Assembly (NCBI RefSeq): GCF_041260155.1
Contig: NW_027248399.1
Coordinates: 461,001 to 525,000 of the forward strand
Direction: 5' to 3'
Origin: Ptychodera flava
Lineage: Eukaryota > Hemichordata > Enteropneusta > Ptychoderidae
DNA: 64,000 nucleotides
In this document: positions 26,048 to 39,200 of the stretch, one piece after another
How the letters are laid out: the number at the start of each line of letters is the position of its first letter
Numbering within the stretch: the stretch's first letter is position 1
Made by a program: the position numbers and the translations under genes
Notes under the pieces: generated by a model
Databases searched by the model: none
Told to the model about the DNA's origin: nothing
The model's input: only the letters and a program-made list of their open reading frames with translations

Positions 26048-29000
26048 TTCGCACATCTGCGTATTTACTTGGCATCGTTGCATTGAAAAATTCTGAAAAT
26101 TTTGTCAGAAGCCAGGTTGAATTTCAAATAACTATAAATGTGTGTATGAATTAAACGACTTCAGTTCTATAATCCAGAAATTTCTAGAAAGTAACGTGAC
26201 ATTCATGAGCATGGTTGAAAATGTTTTAGGCTGAGAATGATCAAAATTAATACTATCCTTTGTACAAGACTGTGATGTTCAGGGTTTTAAGGCTTTTTAT
26301 AAAACCAGGTTTTCATGGGCAACAAGAAGCAAAGTCAAGGACGAAGTAAAATAGAGTAAAAGTCTTCATGTACATATTTTAATTTATGTGAGCCGCATTA
26401 CTTGACAGTTGATACAGCTCTGAATATTTTCGAACTTTTATTGTAAACACTAAATTTTGAGATGTAGATAGATTTAAAAAAAAGACTTCTTTTGGAAATC
26501 CTAAGCAAATAATACTATTGAAAATTTTTATGACTCACTTCATTGGTTTTGAAGTGTACACAAATATTTATTGGTCAAGCAAAAGACTAAACTGAGGGTA
26601 TTTTTTTGATGAGTATTGAATGGCAAATATTACAGACTTACAAAAAACATGGTTTTAGCAGGATAGGAAGACTTTTTGATGTATGTTATACTCGGTCATT
26701 GGGAATCAGCAGTACAAGCTGGCTTACAACCGTTTGTTCTGGAAAGCCTGAATTCTTCCAAAGTAGCCATTGTACTGTATATTTGAGTGTGCAGTGCCAC
26801 TGTATTTCAGTGTCACTGGCAAGCAGTGGAGGGTAGGTGTGGACTCACATGGTAGCTAAAAGCATGCAAATTGTACAGCCAGAATTTTGTGTCAGGTCTT
26901 TGCAATGTCAATTCACCAGCCATTGCCGTTTGTATTGTGAAATATTTGATAATGCACCACCAGAAATAGAAATTGGATTTTCCCTGTACTGTGAGTGGTG
27001 GTATTAGGATATTTATTTTCCGTGACTTGCAAGAAATCGGATATATACATTTTAGAACAAATTTTTCTATTTTGATGTATTTATTCAAGTCTGTGACAGT
27101 CTATGATAGATGTAGATTGTCCAGACTGTTTGATATGCTTTAGGATCTCTGCATCAAGTCCTTCACCCTTGACCCCGTCAACTTGTAACGTTGTGTCTGG
27201 AATTAACCTCACATTGAGTTCAAAGAGTTTAGCAGTATCTGTTCAGTTGTTGTGTATCACACAGGGAGATACTGTATATGGTTGTCTGAAGGTATGGGGT
27301 TATTGGCAGCAGAGCAGGCAGCTGTTTGTCTGAAATCAAAAGTAGATTGTACAAGTGTGATCAGCAGTGCCCGTGAACCATGGATTCAGGCAATGTTTAT
27401 GAGATGCCTTATTATGAAGAGATTCATGTTTTATATTCAGTTGAAAACACTATCTGAATATTCTCTCACATTGATCAATATAGATTATGACTTACACTGC
27501 AGTATATTGCAACATAGACAGTAGAAGCTTCTACGGTACTGTCTATGATTGCACTGAGCACATTGGTAAGTGCTTTTTGTAATGTCAAGACACCTGGAAA
27601 ACATTTCAAGACCAACTTTGACATCAATGAAAGTGATGATTTCACACAAGCTGACCAGAATGCCACTACTATGAATTCTGCAGAACACGAGAGTCCGAGG
27701 ATGCTTTGACTGTTTGACTTGTGTTTGGGACAGAACAGGTCCTCTTGAAAGTGTAATGTAGCACGGCCACTTTGATTGAACTGTAGATTAATAGCTCGAT
27801 CAAGAAAAAATTATGGCACTGAATGTGAATCTGTTACACTAGCTAACATGAAATGCACACTAGAATAACTTATGTACAGTAGATGCCGCAAGGATGCTGC
27901 AAGTTCAAATGATACAGCATTCATGAGTCTGTACACCCCCACTTCCTTGTAAATTGGTCCAACCACCATAATGAGATCAATGGGGACATACCACAGTTTT
28001 CAGTGAAAGGGTTGAACTGAATGTGCTGTGTATTTTCTCATATAGTACTTAGACCATGGATTTGCTTTATACTGGCGGTATAAAAAACCGGATGTGTGTA
28101 TTCCCAAATAAGTGAGACTGTTGGTTGACTCAATTGCAACAAAACAAATAGATGGATGGATCATAAGACCGAAAAATTCATTGATTTCCCCGGTTCACTT
28201 TTGTGCATTGAGGCACACAGTTATTTGACAGGCTCATCTGCTTAACTTGTACAGTGCTCTAGTATTTCTGTATTATTTTGCTTCATTTCAGTGAAAAGTT
28301 GTGCAATTTTTGAACATGTCAAGTCCTAGTTTTCTGAGACCTGTATGCCTATTTTTCATGTGAGTTGTTTCATTATTTCATAAGGTAGTTTTTAGAATGA
28401 ACCACTACCATTGTCATTAAAGGGACTTGGTTTCAATAGACTCCCTGACACTGAGGGCGCTATTCATTTTGATTTTTTAATACCAACATCATAACGCCAT
28501 GTCTCAACTGCTCCAACGATTATTAAGTAACATGTACTTAGCATTTATTTCTGATTTGTAACACTAGATCTGACAACTTCAGGACATCATTTCTGTGGCA
28601 TTATTCTAGCATTGTTGTCTTGTTGTATGGCTGAAAGATTTCAGGACAAAACCACTGGCCACCATGACCAGTGAAGTTATATGACTTTGCATTATCTATC
28701 TAGACTTGAATTTGAAATCAGAGCTGAAGCAATACATTCTAGAAATGTTAATAATATTTTGTATATGAAGCCAGTAGTTCACTGACTCCTGGTTTGGTGA
28801 ACCTGAGACAGTAGGAGCTGTACTTAAAACAGTCTGTGGCCATTTCTTTGTTTTTAATTCATCTTTATTGTATTTCAAACTCCTAGCTTTCATATTACTA
28901 TGATTTCAAGGGCTTTTAACTTCAAAGTATAAAAATACTTAACCATGGTCTTCAAAGAGACGTATATTCAGTAACACACTAACTTTCAAAGCAAAGCTTT

Positions 29001-30025
29001 CACTTGAAGATACAGCGATGTAAATGCTTAATGCAGGGATACGTATCGTGCTACAATCTCTGTCGGGCAGAGCACTGAAGTCATGATGTGTACATTCAGA
29101 GAAGTGTATGCAAGCAAATTTAAAGTGAAAAGGATTTTCGACTAAATGCCTGACAATGGTATAGTCCTACTGTATTTAGTGATGGGATTGTACCAATATA
29201 CTGGAAATAGGTGGGATAGAGTCAAATCGATGTGTTTTTCAGAATTCAAGGCAATATATTTCTACTCAGCATTCAGACGTCTTCACCTTTATCAGCTATT
29301 GCACTGCTCTTCAAAGATACAAACGGATAAAACTTGTCCGATATTTGCATATTTTGGAAGGAGATGAAATTTCAGAAGGATATTTGTACAGTCAGTGTTT
29401 TGTCAAAAGGTATACATGAGTATACTATCGGTATTTATGGATAATGAAGGAGGGAATTTAAAATTTTGAAAAAAAAATATTGGGATGTATTGTGAGAGAT
29501 GTATTTTGTGTTTCGGCCAGATTACTTATTAAACACTTGTAAGTACAAATAAGGATCTATCTTTGATTGAAACACTCAGAAAACCTTGGAATAGTAGCAG
29601 TTTTAAAAGATGACAATAATGAAATAATGTTTCTGATCTGTACAACCTACAGTTTGGCTTTGAAGTGATGAATAAATACATTTGTAACGTTGATATCAAC
29701 TGCACTGAGAAAGTACCATATTTTATAGTGTGGCTTTTAGCTTTTCAAAAAGCTTTCTGTAAAAATGGCAACATATAATGTATATTGAGCTTGTATTTTT
29801 GCATCTATGTGCTTTCTAAACTTTTTTATCGGAAAAATTATGAAACGTCTCAACTCACAAAGCTGTTTAATTTATACTCCATTCAATAATAAATTTGTAA
29901 AGACGATGGAGTTTGATCTCCATATGATACGATTCAAATGTTGATAATGTTATTTATTTATCAATATGCATGTACTTCTTGTATAAATCCAAAAATTGTA
30001 ACAATAAATAGCATTGCAATTATCT
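26048..30025 (+). other. Probable long 3' UTR of USF3
   Basis: About 4 kb follows the stop with no supported gene. It is AT-rich and holds a Pumilio-type TGTACATA near 26369. The AATAAA at 30003-30008 is a plausible end; earlier candidates occur around 29667 and 29887. The extent is inferred: no transcript evidence is available, and a shorter 3' UTR is possible. Confidence 0.4.
30003..30008 (+). terminator. Candidate distal poly(A) signal for USF3
   Basis: An AATAAA hexamer is followed by a T/G-rich stretch (GGCTGTGTTGTGTC) about 20 bp downstream, the usual arrangement of a cleavage site. Which of the several hexamers is used is unknown. Confidence 0.35.
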
Positions 30026-30437
30026 AAGAATGGCTGTGTTGTGTCATATCAGTAGTTTGAAGATCCTCTGGGTTTATTTACTCTATGCAAGACGTCCCGA
30101 TACTCTGATTACCAAATCACTTGCAAAGATGCTTGGACAAAGTTGCCCTCTGTTTATAGATTTGTGATGTTGAGAAAAAAGATTGTCCGTATCTTCTTAA
30201 GGTTGAGTCCTTCCTTCTCTTGTATTTGATGGCTAAATTTGCTGACAAGCAGTTGTCAGTCTGCTGAGAAACTGATGACAATGATGATGATGATGTTGAT
30301 CAGTGCAATAGCTCATTTCCTAAGTTGATTTGTGTCACTTACGAACAAGGATATGTCAATTGTGTGCATTCATGTGGAAATGTCAATCCTCCGCATGAAT
30401 TCAGTGTTTATCAGGTATGGACATGATTTGCAAGTAC

Positions 30438-30640
30438 ATGAGTGTCAGTGTGATGTTGATAAATGTCCAGATGAGAACGTCTGCAAATGAGTCATTATTT
30501 AATGTTTAGAAATGCTTGGACAAACACACGACCGAACAAAGTCTGCAAATGTATGTGTCCCTGTTACAATGTTGGATAAATGTTCGAATGGACATTGTCT
30601 GCAAATAGGATCTTTGGTTTGATGTTAGATAATGCTTCAT
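30438..30640. repeat. Degenerate tandem repeat, unit about 55-65 bp
   Basis: Three diverged units each contain a GTTNGATAAATG-like block and end in GTCTGCAAAT. The repeat lies in the gap between the convergent USF3 and SRPRA genes. Confidence 0.45.
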
Positions 30641-33209
30641 TTTGACAAAAATTAGGATACACACTGTTACATTGCAAATATCAGTACTGTCATTCATGGT
30701 TGGGAATTCCTTGTGTCTGACGTTCATAAAATACCTATTAATTTTCTTTACATCCATTACTGAAAGAGTTTTAACATTTTTTGCATTGTTGCTTGATATG
30801 AACTTCAAGTAAGAACAAAATCCAAATTGTTGGAAGATTACTGATAAACAGACTGATTGCATTTCTGCTCTGTGTGGGCAGTGCATTGTATAGAAGGTGA
30901 ATCCTATACTAAAGACGATTACCAAACCATTCTATCTTCATGCTATTTCAGAGTTCAGTTCTTTCAAGCTAATGCTGCAATATACTCTCACATCTTTCAC
31001 ATTTCACTGAATGGTGTGTACTTCATAATCTACATTGTTCCACTCGCCTTTTGCTTTGCTTCCTCACTGCCTTGACATTTGCACTTTTCATGTTTCAGCA
31101 AATTCATTTCAAAACTCATGCTCCAGGGACCAATACCCAATCCAGTGATTCTGCGGCTTTGTCTGCTGGTCTTGCTTTTCTACTCAAAGTATCACTATGT
31201 TTGCTCTGTTATACACTGATCTGTTCAACGACCAAAAACAAGAACAAGAGTGAAGTCCAGGGCAAAAAACCCTCATTTTCCTTATTATTGACTGCTGGGT
31301 TTGCTCACTCCAGGACCTGTAATTTGGTCTTGTCAATCGGCTAATTGCTCAAATGGGAATAAAGTGGTATTCATTGTCTTGTATCCTACATTTGTCCAAG
31401 AGATTTGATATAGTTCCAAACAGCTAAACTTGTCTGTTCTTCGGTAAACACAGCGCCCTCACAGGAGTATTCTACATGTGTACTATGCCCAGACCTGCTG
31501 GCCCATCCGTAAAGCTCAACAACAAGACTTTGTTTAATCTGGTTGCTATGCAATTTGTTATATTGTAAGCATTCAATGTATTGACATGTACAATAATTCT
31601 GAAAGGTCTGATAATACCTATCATGACCTGCAGGCCAATCATGTATGGACAATGGAGGAAACTTCCTCTGTGCTTGGAAATTTTTGAACTATATGCTATT
31701 GCAAATACTGTTAGTCTAGTTCCTGGCCAGGGTATGTTTTGCCTTCGTTGATTTTTGGCCTTCGCCTATATGGGCAAAGGCCAAAAATATCTGAAGGCAA
31801 AAATACTCTGGCAAGGGACAAGACAAAAATACCATATGCTCCGGATGCACTGAGCCAAATGTATCAGATTCTCCGCAGTATGAGCTTTATCTGACAGGAA
31901 AGGATTTCATTAACAAAGACTGTACAAAGTCACAAACATCGCACAGCAGGGTTAAATTATTATTTTATTTCTTTATTTATCAGCGAATTAAAAGGTCAGT
32001 TTTGCATTCTCAATGGTTTTTCACAGATTTGACAGATGATAGATTAGCAGATATTTTGTAAAATCAACACAGACACTGCCACAGTATCCCAATCACTGGC
32101 AATATCCTGCACAGGCTAGCCCAAATGAAAATTCTACATCATCTTCAAATGCATTTAATTCCAATTTTTCCCAGTGTCATAACTCCTGATACAGCTCACT
32201 TACATTAGTAGGTATACCTTTCGAACAGCAGCTATACATTGGATGTCAACACTTTCGATGTCTATTCATGAAAGATAAGCATTCAGTTTTTGACTGAGTA
32301 GGGTGAGATTTTTTTTTGAAATGAGACTCCACAGGTATACTTCCTCAAACATGTATTCACTCTGATATACCATGATGCACTTCTGTCAAAATTTGATAAT
32401 GCTGTGACACACAGTATGACGTCAGGCAATTATCAATTCTACTGTACAGTCTGAAATGACTAGCTCAAAATCGTTGCTAAAATCAGGTGTACACCATTTC
32501 CTGACTGCCTGTGCGAGTTCATGTACTGCTGGTAGTGAATGTAAGACATGAAATGAATGTGAAGTGTTTGCTTTATGTGCCCATAACCTGGTTGTAACTT
32601 TTCTGCCAGGAACTATCAATAATTCATATACCAGTACCTTTAGACTAAAATAAGTAACAAATAAAATATACAGAAACTGAGATCCAAGGTCAGTGTGAAC
32701 AAATATGCATTTGATAATGTCCATGGAAGGGTTACAAGTAACAATTCTTTAAAAGTCAAAGAAGAACATACTTCAGAAATACTTGGTTTAGTTTTCAGTG
32801 TAAATGGGACACATTCACCAGTTTTTTGACAATTTTTGTTGTTTATGTGTGAATTTATTTGTTATTTGGTGATTAAAATATGCTCCGCCATTCATATGGT
32901 GTAACTGTTGTAGTGTAATACATTTCCGTCATCTCATTCCTGATACATATTAAAAACAATGTTATGAGCATTTATCACAATCGTAACGCCTGCCAAATAG
33001 CAAGCTAACCTCTCAGTCAGCTGACACTGATAAATATTTCAACGGAGTCAATAACAAATAATTTCTCACATGAATCAAACAGTCATTAAAATATCAAAAC
33101 TGTGTCCCTTTGAAGTTGCTAAGCAATTCTACAGATCTCAAATGCTGTTTGTTAGAAATTTTCATAAACTTTGATGATGTCACTGATCTGCATTGTGCGT
33201 TTCAAACAC
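30641..33209. other. Intergenic gap and probable 3' UTR of SRPRA
   Basis: No gene is supported. The right part is probably the 3' UTR of SRPRA on the minus strand: the complement of AATAAA occurs at 32854-32859, about 350 bp beyond the stop, and others lie near 31970. Open frames of up to 139 codons here show no recognisable motifs. Confidence 0.4.
31725..31815. repeat. Imperfect hairpin of about 90 bp
   Basis: Arms TTTTGCCTTC..TTTTTGGCCTT and AAGGCCAAAAATA..GAAGGCAAAA are inverted around TCGCCTATATGGGC, with CTGGCCAGGGTAT/ATACTCTGGCAAGG further out. Possibly a foldback relic. Confidence 0.5.
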
Positions 33210-36200
33210 CTAAGCTTTCAACAGGGCATTGACCACTGCTTTGACGTTCAGGTTTTTCAGATCACGGTAGGTCTGACCGGTGCCGACAAAGACGATGGGC
33301 TGTCCAGTGGTATAAGTCATGGATATGGCAGCACCAACCTAAAGAGATAACAAAAATATGTTAAATGTGCCGACTGCTACCCCAGATGTACATTTGAAAT
33401 CATCATGGCACAGGAAACAACGTTGTACAAAAATGTAAATGATACTTATATTTTTTGCTTTAGATTGAAAAGTATGTACGAAGTCAGAGTTTCAACAAAA
33501 TTGCTTCAGTAAGTGCGGTGTCTCTCAGTAATAAATATGTTGTCAATTACCAAATGCTAAATTTTCTACGGCTGTATCTCCCTGTGACTAAAAATTTCTC
33601 TATGACTACCATATGCTGCAAGATGCAAGGTGGATTAGTATGTATTTATGCAAATTGTATTAATGAACATTGTTTTGGTATAAAAATTGTATGGTAGTGA
33701 TGCCTTATCAATGTGGAATATTCATATATCTCACATCTTCCATGGTATACCGGCAGTGTATAATGGGCCATGTACTGTACCTTGTCATCAATGGTGTCAA
33801 ACTTGGTGAGTAATATTCCATCAATGAGTCGTGGATTATCCATGTTGGAATGATCAGCTAAGGCTTGGTTGAATTTCACTAACTGATCCACGGCTTCATT
33901 GCCAACCAGTGCCTCACCTACAAACATCACCAAGTCTGGCTGGTTGATTTTTATCAGCTGTGAAAGAAACAAACACCATAAATACAATATCACTGAGTGA
34001 ATCTCGCTTGAAAGACTGTCAACAATCCTATTTGATCCAACTCTTTTGTAAAGTTGCAGCTCTACTGAGGATGGGTAGGAATGGTTTGAATATATTGCAA
34101 ATGCATGGTAAAAACAACCTGCAGTATTGAGTGCTATTTTGATATTTCAAGCAATTACCAACAGCATTCTGGGTACTTGAATGGATTAAACATCAAATCA
34201 CAACTTGTACGAATCTAAACTCATTGTACATGTACACTGTAACCCCTAAGAAGGAAAAGCATTATGGATTTCAGAGATCCAAATGCTGGCATGTGATTTG
34301 AAACACTGGTAAGTGGCATTGGAATTTATTCAAGTTGAGGCACACATTGCCTTAGTATTTAAGTTTTCACTGTCATTGCACTCATAATAATATGTACATC
34401 TAATGAAATCCTGCAAAGACACCAAGGATAGCATGGTAACGGCAACAACTAGGGTATTGCCACCACTTGGTTGGTGTTCTATCAAGACCTTGATTTCTTA
34501 CCTTGGATAATGATCTCATGAGTGGTTCATTGTCCTGCATACGTCCAGCTGTATCCACCAACACAACATCAATACGACAGTCACGAGCTGTGTAACAAAG
34601 GTTTCAAATAATGAAAATGAAAAGTTAGTGTAATCTACTCATTGGCAATGAACATAAACTTTCAGAAATAATTTTCCAAAAGTTTGTGCATACCTCAGTT
34701 TTTGTTATGTGGCTGAACCAAAAATCAGAATATTGAGAATATGCTGTCAAGTGTTCATGGAAACTACCAGTAGAGTACTGTATTTCAAATCCTTGTTAGT
34801 AAGACATTACAAAACTTTAAAATTTACAATTATTACAATGATCCTTACCGTAATTAATGGCTTCCATAGCAATGCCAGCGGCATCTTTACCATAGCCTTT
34901 CTCATACAGCTGTACCATCTGAATGCCGCCATGGGCATCTGGTGGATGTAATGCATTCAGCTTGCGAGTGTGGGTTCTCAGCTGTTCCACTGCACCAGCT
35001 CTGAATGTATCGCAGGCAGCCACCAGAACACGGAAACCATTCTCAACCAACCAGAAACAAATCTGCAGGACACAATGATTTGCAAGTATTAAATGTCACT
35101 AGAGGGCGCTGTTGTCAAGTCATAATTCTGTCAATGGGCCTGAGAAAAACTTATTGCCTTGTTTCTGAGCCCAGATGCACTGGTTCACAGCTTATGAAAC
35201 TTATTTTGACATTCATTAAGAACAACTTTTACTGTCTTGTTTAATGAAAATTAAACATTCACTGTTTTACCAGTATGAAAAATTCATATAGCTCTCTAAG
35301 TTTGAGGTAATTTGCTTTTGTATCCAAAATATTTGCAGGTCAACCCCTGACATTTAATTGTGAATAGAATACATCCTACTCTACCAACATTTAACCTGCT
35401 AATCTCCGATTACTTGTAACAAGGTCCAAAATCACCATTGAAAACAATCAATTTGGACAAAACCATGGTGGATCGAGGGTATAAGAGTTTTACCTTTGCA
35501 AGATTAGTAGATTTGCCAACACCATTGACACCACAGAAAGTGATGACGTACGGCCTGTGTTGATTCTTGGTGTCCAGAACATCACGAAGGATATCAATAC
35601 GTCTGCGTGGAGAAAGGATTTGAACCAATGACTCATTGAGACTGTTCTTCACAGTGGATGTAATACCTGGTGAAATAAAACATGACACTCTGTCACAATG
35701 GTATGCTGGAAATGACAGACATTTGTAGCAAAATGTTGCAATGCTGATTTAGATTCAGAGATTTACATCAATTTGAGACAGGTGTACTGCATGATTTAAT
35801 ACAATTCGGGAATGACAAAGGATGTAATAGTATAACTGATTTCTTTTTTACTCCTTTATCATAATAGTTTGGCCCAAATCCATTGTTATGAATAATAATT
35901 ATGGGTCTGTTGATAGGGCATTGGACGGGGATGAACAGGTTCCACCTATCATGCAAATTATACCACAAGTTATGTTGATGATTATACAAGCAAAACCACA
36001 CATCCATGACTTTCGATGGGTACTGATGAGTATATTATGAAAGCCAGGTATTTCTTTGTAATTTTGACACAGGTTTGCAGACATCTACTCACGGTCAAAT
36101 GTTCCCAAGACTTTGCCTTGCAGTTTAGTGGCAACCGACTCACACAGTTTATCAGCAATATCAGCTGCTACATTCTTTGCTGCAGAAAAGTTAAGAAAGA

Positions 36201-39200
36201 AACAACCAATGAGTGTGTCAGAATTGTTAATTGTCTTTATACATCCATTTCTGGATATCGCAAGGAAATAAATTATTGTAAATTACTTCTCGCAATGAAA
36301 TGAATTATTGTAAATTACTTGTAATGAGAACATCAACAATCCAAGTTCTGTATGGAATCTTCATTTATCTGAGAGGGAAAACTAGTATTCATTCAATTTA
36401 GATGTGCTAAAGAAACACTGTCAAAAGAAATACAGTGCATGACTTTGAGGATATCAGTGCAACAGGCTCCTGATGTCACTACAGTTGATATGGTGTGCGA
36501 GTGGACTCTTACCGATCAGATGATCTTTCATCTTGTCAAGGGCAGGAGCTACGTCTTCCTTGGTCAGCGTCTTGGATCCAACCAGACCTTTGAACATGCT
36601 GAACACACCAAATCCAGACCTGGATGTACTGCAGTGACAACATTCAACGGTAAAATATCAGTGAATCATAATCTGAAAGCAAGGCATGACTGGTGATTAT
36701 TGGTATATGTATGTACAATTATCAATGCAGATCAGAAAAATAATAAAAACACTGCTGCTACTAAAAACTAATGTAAAAAAATTTGAGTTGTGTATTTTGA
36801 AAGTGTGTGCATACGTATGCCTGCACAACATCACCCCTTTTGGATGCATCTCTCCATTACACATACATACACATAGCCACATACTAACACACACCAGCAC
36901 ATATACCGTACATGCATTGTAAATTTAGATCAGGACATATATGTACATTCATAAACAGAGTTTATCAGCATGAAACAAATCAGTAAAGGAAGCACAGACT
37001 TACTTCTTCTTAGTAGTTGTTTCCTCTTCCTCAACTTCTTCATCTTCATCTTCATCTTCAGATGATTCAGTATCAATGTTGTCAAGCTCTCCTTTCATGG
37101 TACCGACAAACTCCATCTAGTCACATCACAAGAAACATGTGTTAAAGCCATGATTCTCAATACACATTTTTTAATGGGAAAAGCCCTAATTTGAAATCCC
37201 TGGGTCTCCAGGGTTAAAGCCCTAATTAATGCCATGACCTTTTATTTGTAGACTGTTCACAATGGATAGACGCTGTGTATATTATTTCTTTAATTTAGGC
37301 TTAATACCAAACATAATTCATTCTTTGCTTTACAGTAATCATGGCAAGAAGTGAGCACAGTGGTTGTACACCTTTACAGTAACAAACTTATCAGAGCAAG
37401 GCTACTTACAAACACAGCGTGTACATGTACACATGATATGTTTGTAATTGGAAACTAAAAGAGGTTCTGTACTGATATACAAACACTGATGCCAACAAGT
37501 GCTGATACCAAGCCAAAAATCTTGAATTTCTGCAAGACTTCACAGCTGTGTCAGCATTGCAATCCGACACCAGGGAAATACTCTGTCAACAAAATGTTGT
37601 TTTAGCTGTTGTATGATCTCTACTGACAGTGGACACTGTCTATGGGGACTGCCTACTTGCCACTTTGTCAGTTCACACTGGGAAAATACATTTGTCATTG
37701 TTGATAGAACATTCATAATTATTTGTACAATGCCTCAAAAACACGGAAAGGGTTACTTTGTTATTGTTTGTACATTTTATCCTTCAAATGCACCTGATAA
37801 ATGCATCTCATCAAAATTTTTTGACAAATAGCAATTTCATCTGTAACTTACAGCATCCTGTATGTCAGCATCGTTGACTCCATTGGTTGCTATGGTAGCA
37901 GCATCCTGATCTTTGCTATCACTGAAATCCAAGTCTTGGCATCCTTAGATGTGCCACCGTGAGACCAACACGAGCTTGTTTCTCTCTCTTCTTTGGTTCT
38001 TTTGTGTTCTTGGATTCTGGGGCACTCTTACTGAAAATTGAAAATTAAGAAAGGTCAAACATACATGGGACGTCCAGCGTTTTTAGAGGTTAAAAACGGC
38101 AAGCGAGGGTATTTGGTTGCGGATATAAGACCTCTGGAGTGAAAACTAGCATATTTGGCGGGAAATAATCACCGAGCGAAGCGAGGTGATTATTTCACCC
38201 AAATATGCTAATTTTCACCCCAGAGGTCTTATATCCGCAACCAAATACCCGAGCGCACCGTTTATAACCTCATTATAATATGCTAAAGTTAAAAACAAGT
38301 GGGCAATTTCGTTATTTAGGGCCGAAGTTGGAACGAGAGTTCAGGAGCGCGCAGCCTCATACAAACTCTAAAAAGAATGTTTCAGAATGCGCGCGCGTGC
38401 ACAGTTGAATTCATAAAATACGGTTACGCAACGCATCGATATCGCGATTAGACATCGAACTTGAAGAATTTTACTTAAAAAAACGCTCAAAAAACTTTAA
38501 AAAATCATGTTGTTGTTACATAGCCTCCGCTCCTTACAGAAACTCTTCATTTGTTGGTTCGTCAAGCTGCACTAGACTAAAATTTAACAAACAAAATCAA
38601 TCTGAAGCCATAGACTTGTTCGACATTATGGCGCGTTGAGCTCTCAAGTTGGCGTTCAAAATTTGCGCGAGCTCAAAAATGTTACGCGGCGCGCAGGTCT
38701 TCTTGTTGAGAATATAAACCCCGGCTCCAGCCAATCAGATTGCCGGATTCCAGCTAAGCATATTATAATCAATGATAAGTGGGAGGCGAAGCTGACTTTA
38801 TCATGGTTGTAATTTGTGATGAGAAATGTGACGGTAAGGGTAATGGTCTCTATAATCAATAAATACAGTCATTTAAATGACATCTTCCTTTCCAAGGATA
38901 ACTGCGAAAAGGTCATACCATCCGAGTAGAACAATGACTGTCCATGAACGCTATTGTAATCAGTAACACTGTACTACTGTTAAAGGGATGGTCCACCCAA
39001 ATATTAACCTGCCTTTAAAAGTTGAAGAAGATTATATTTGTAACATTCATGTTGAAAAAATGAAAAAATTATTGTTTATTGTCCGAGAAATTAAGTTTTT
39101 ATTTATGTTGTGTATGACGCCATTTTCGCTGTAAGGAAGCGCCACCTATCGGAATGCCTCCGCGAGGCTTCAACTTTGATGACGTAAAGTTTTCGTGTTG

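Noticed and set aside
27955-28020. Possible third copy of the CCCTTTCACC element
   Set aside because: Only one end-like sequence (GTGAAAGGGTT) is present, with no TTAA and no partner end.
30506-30925. 139-codon open frame on the minus strand
   Set aside because: No recognisable motif, no splice or promoter context, and it overlaps a degenerate tandem repeat.
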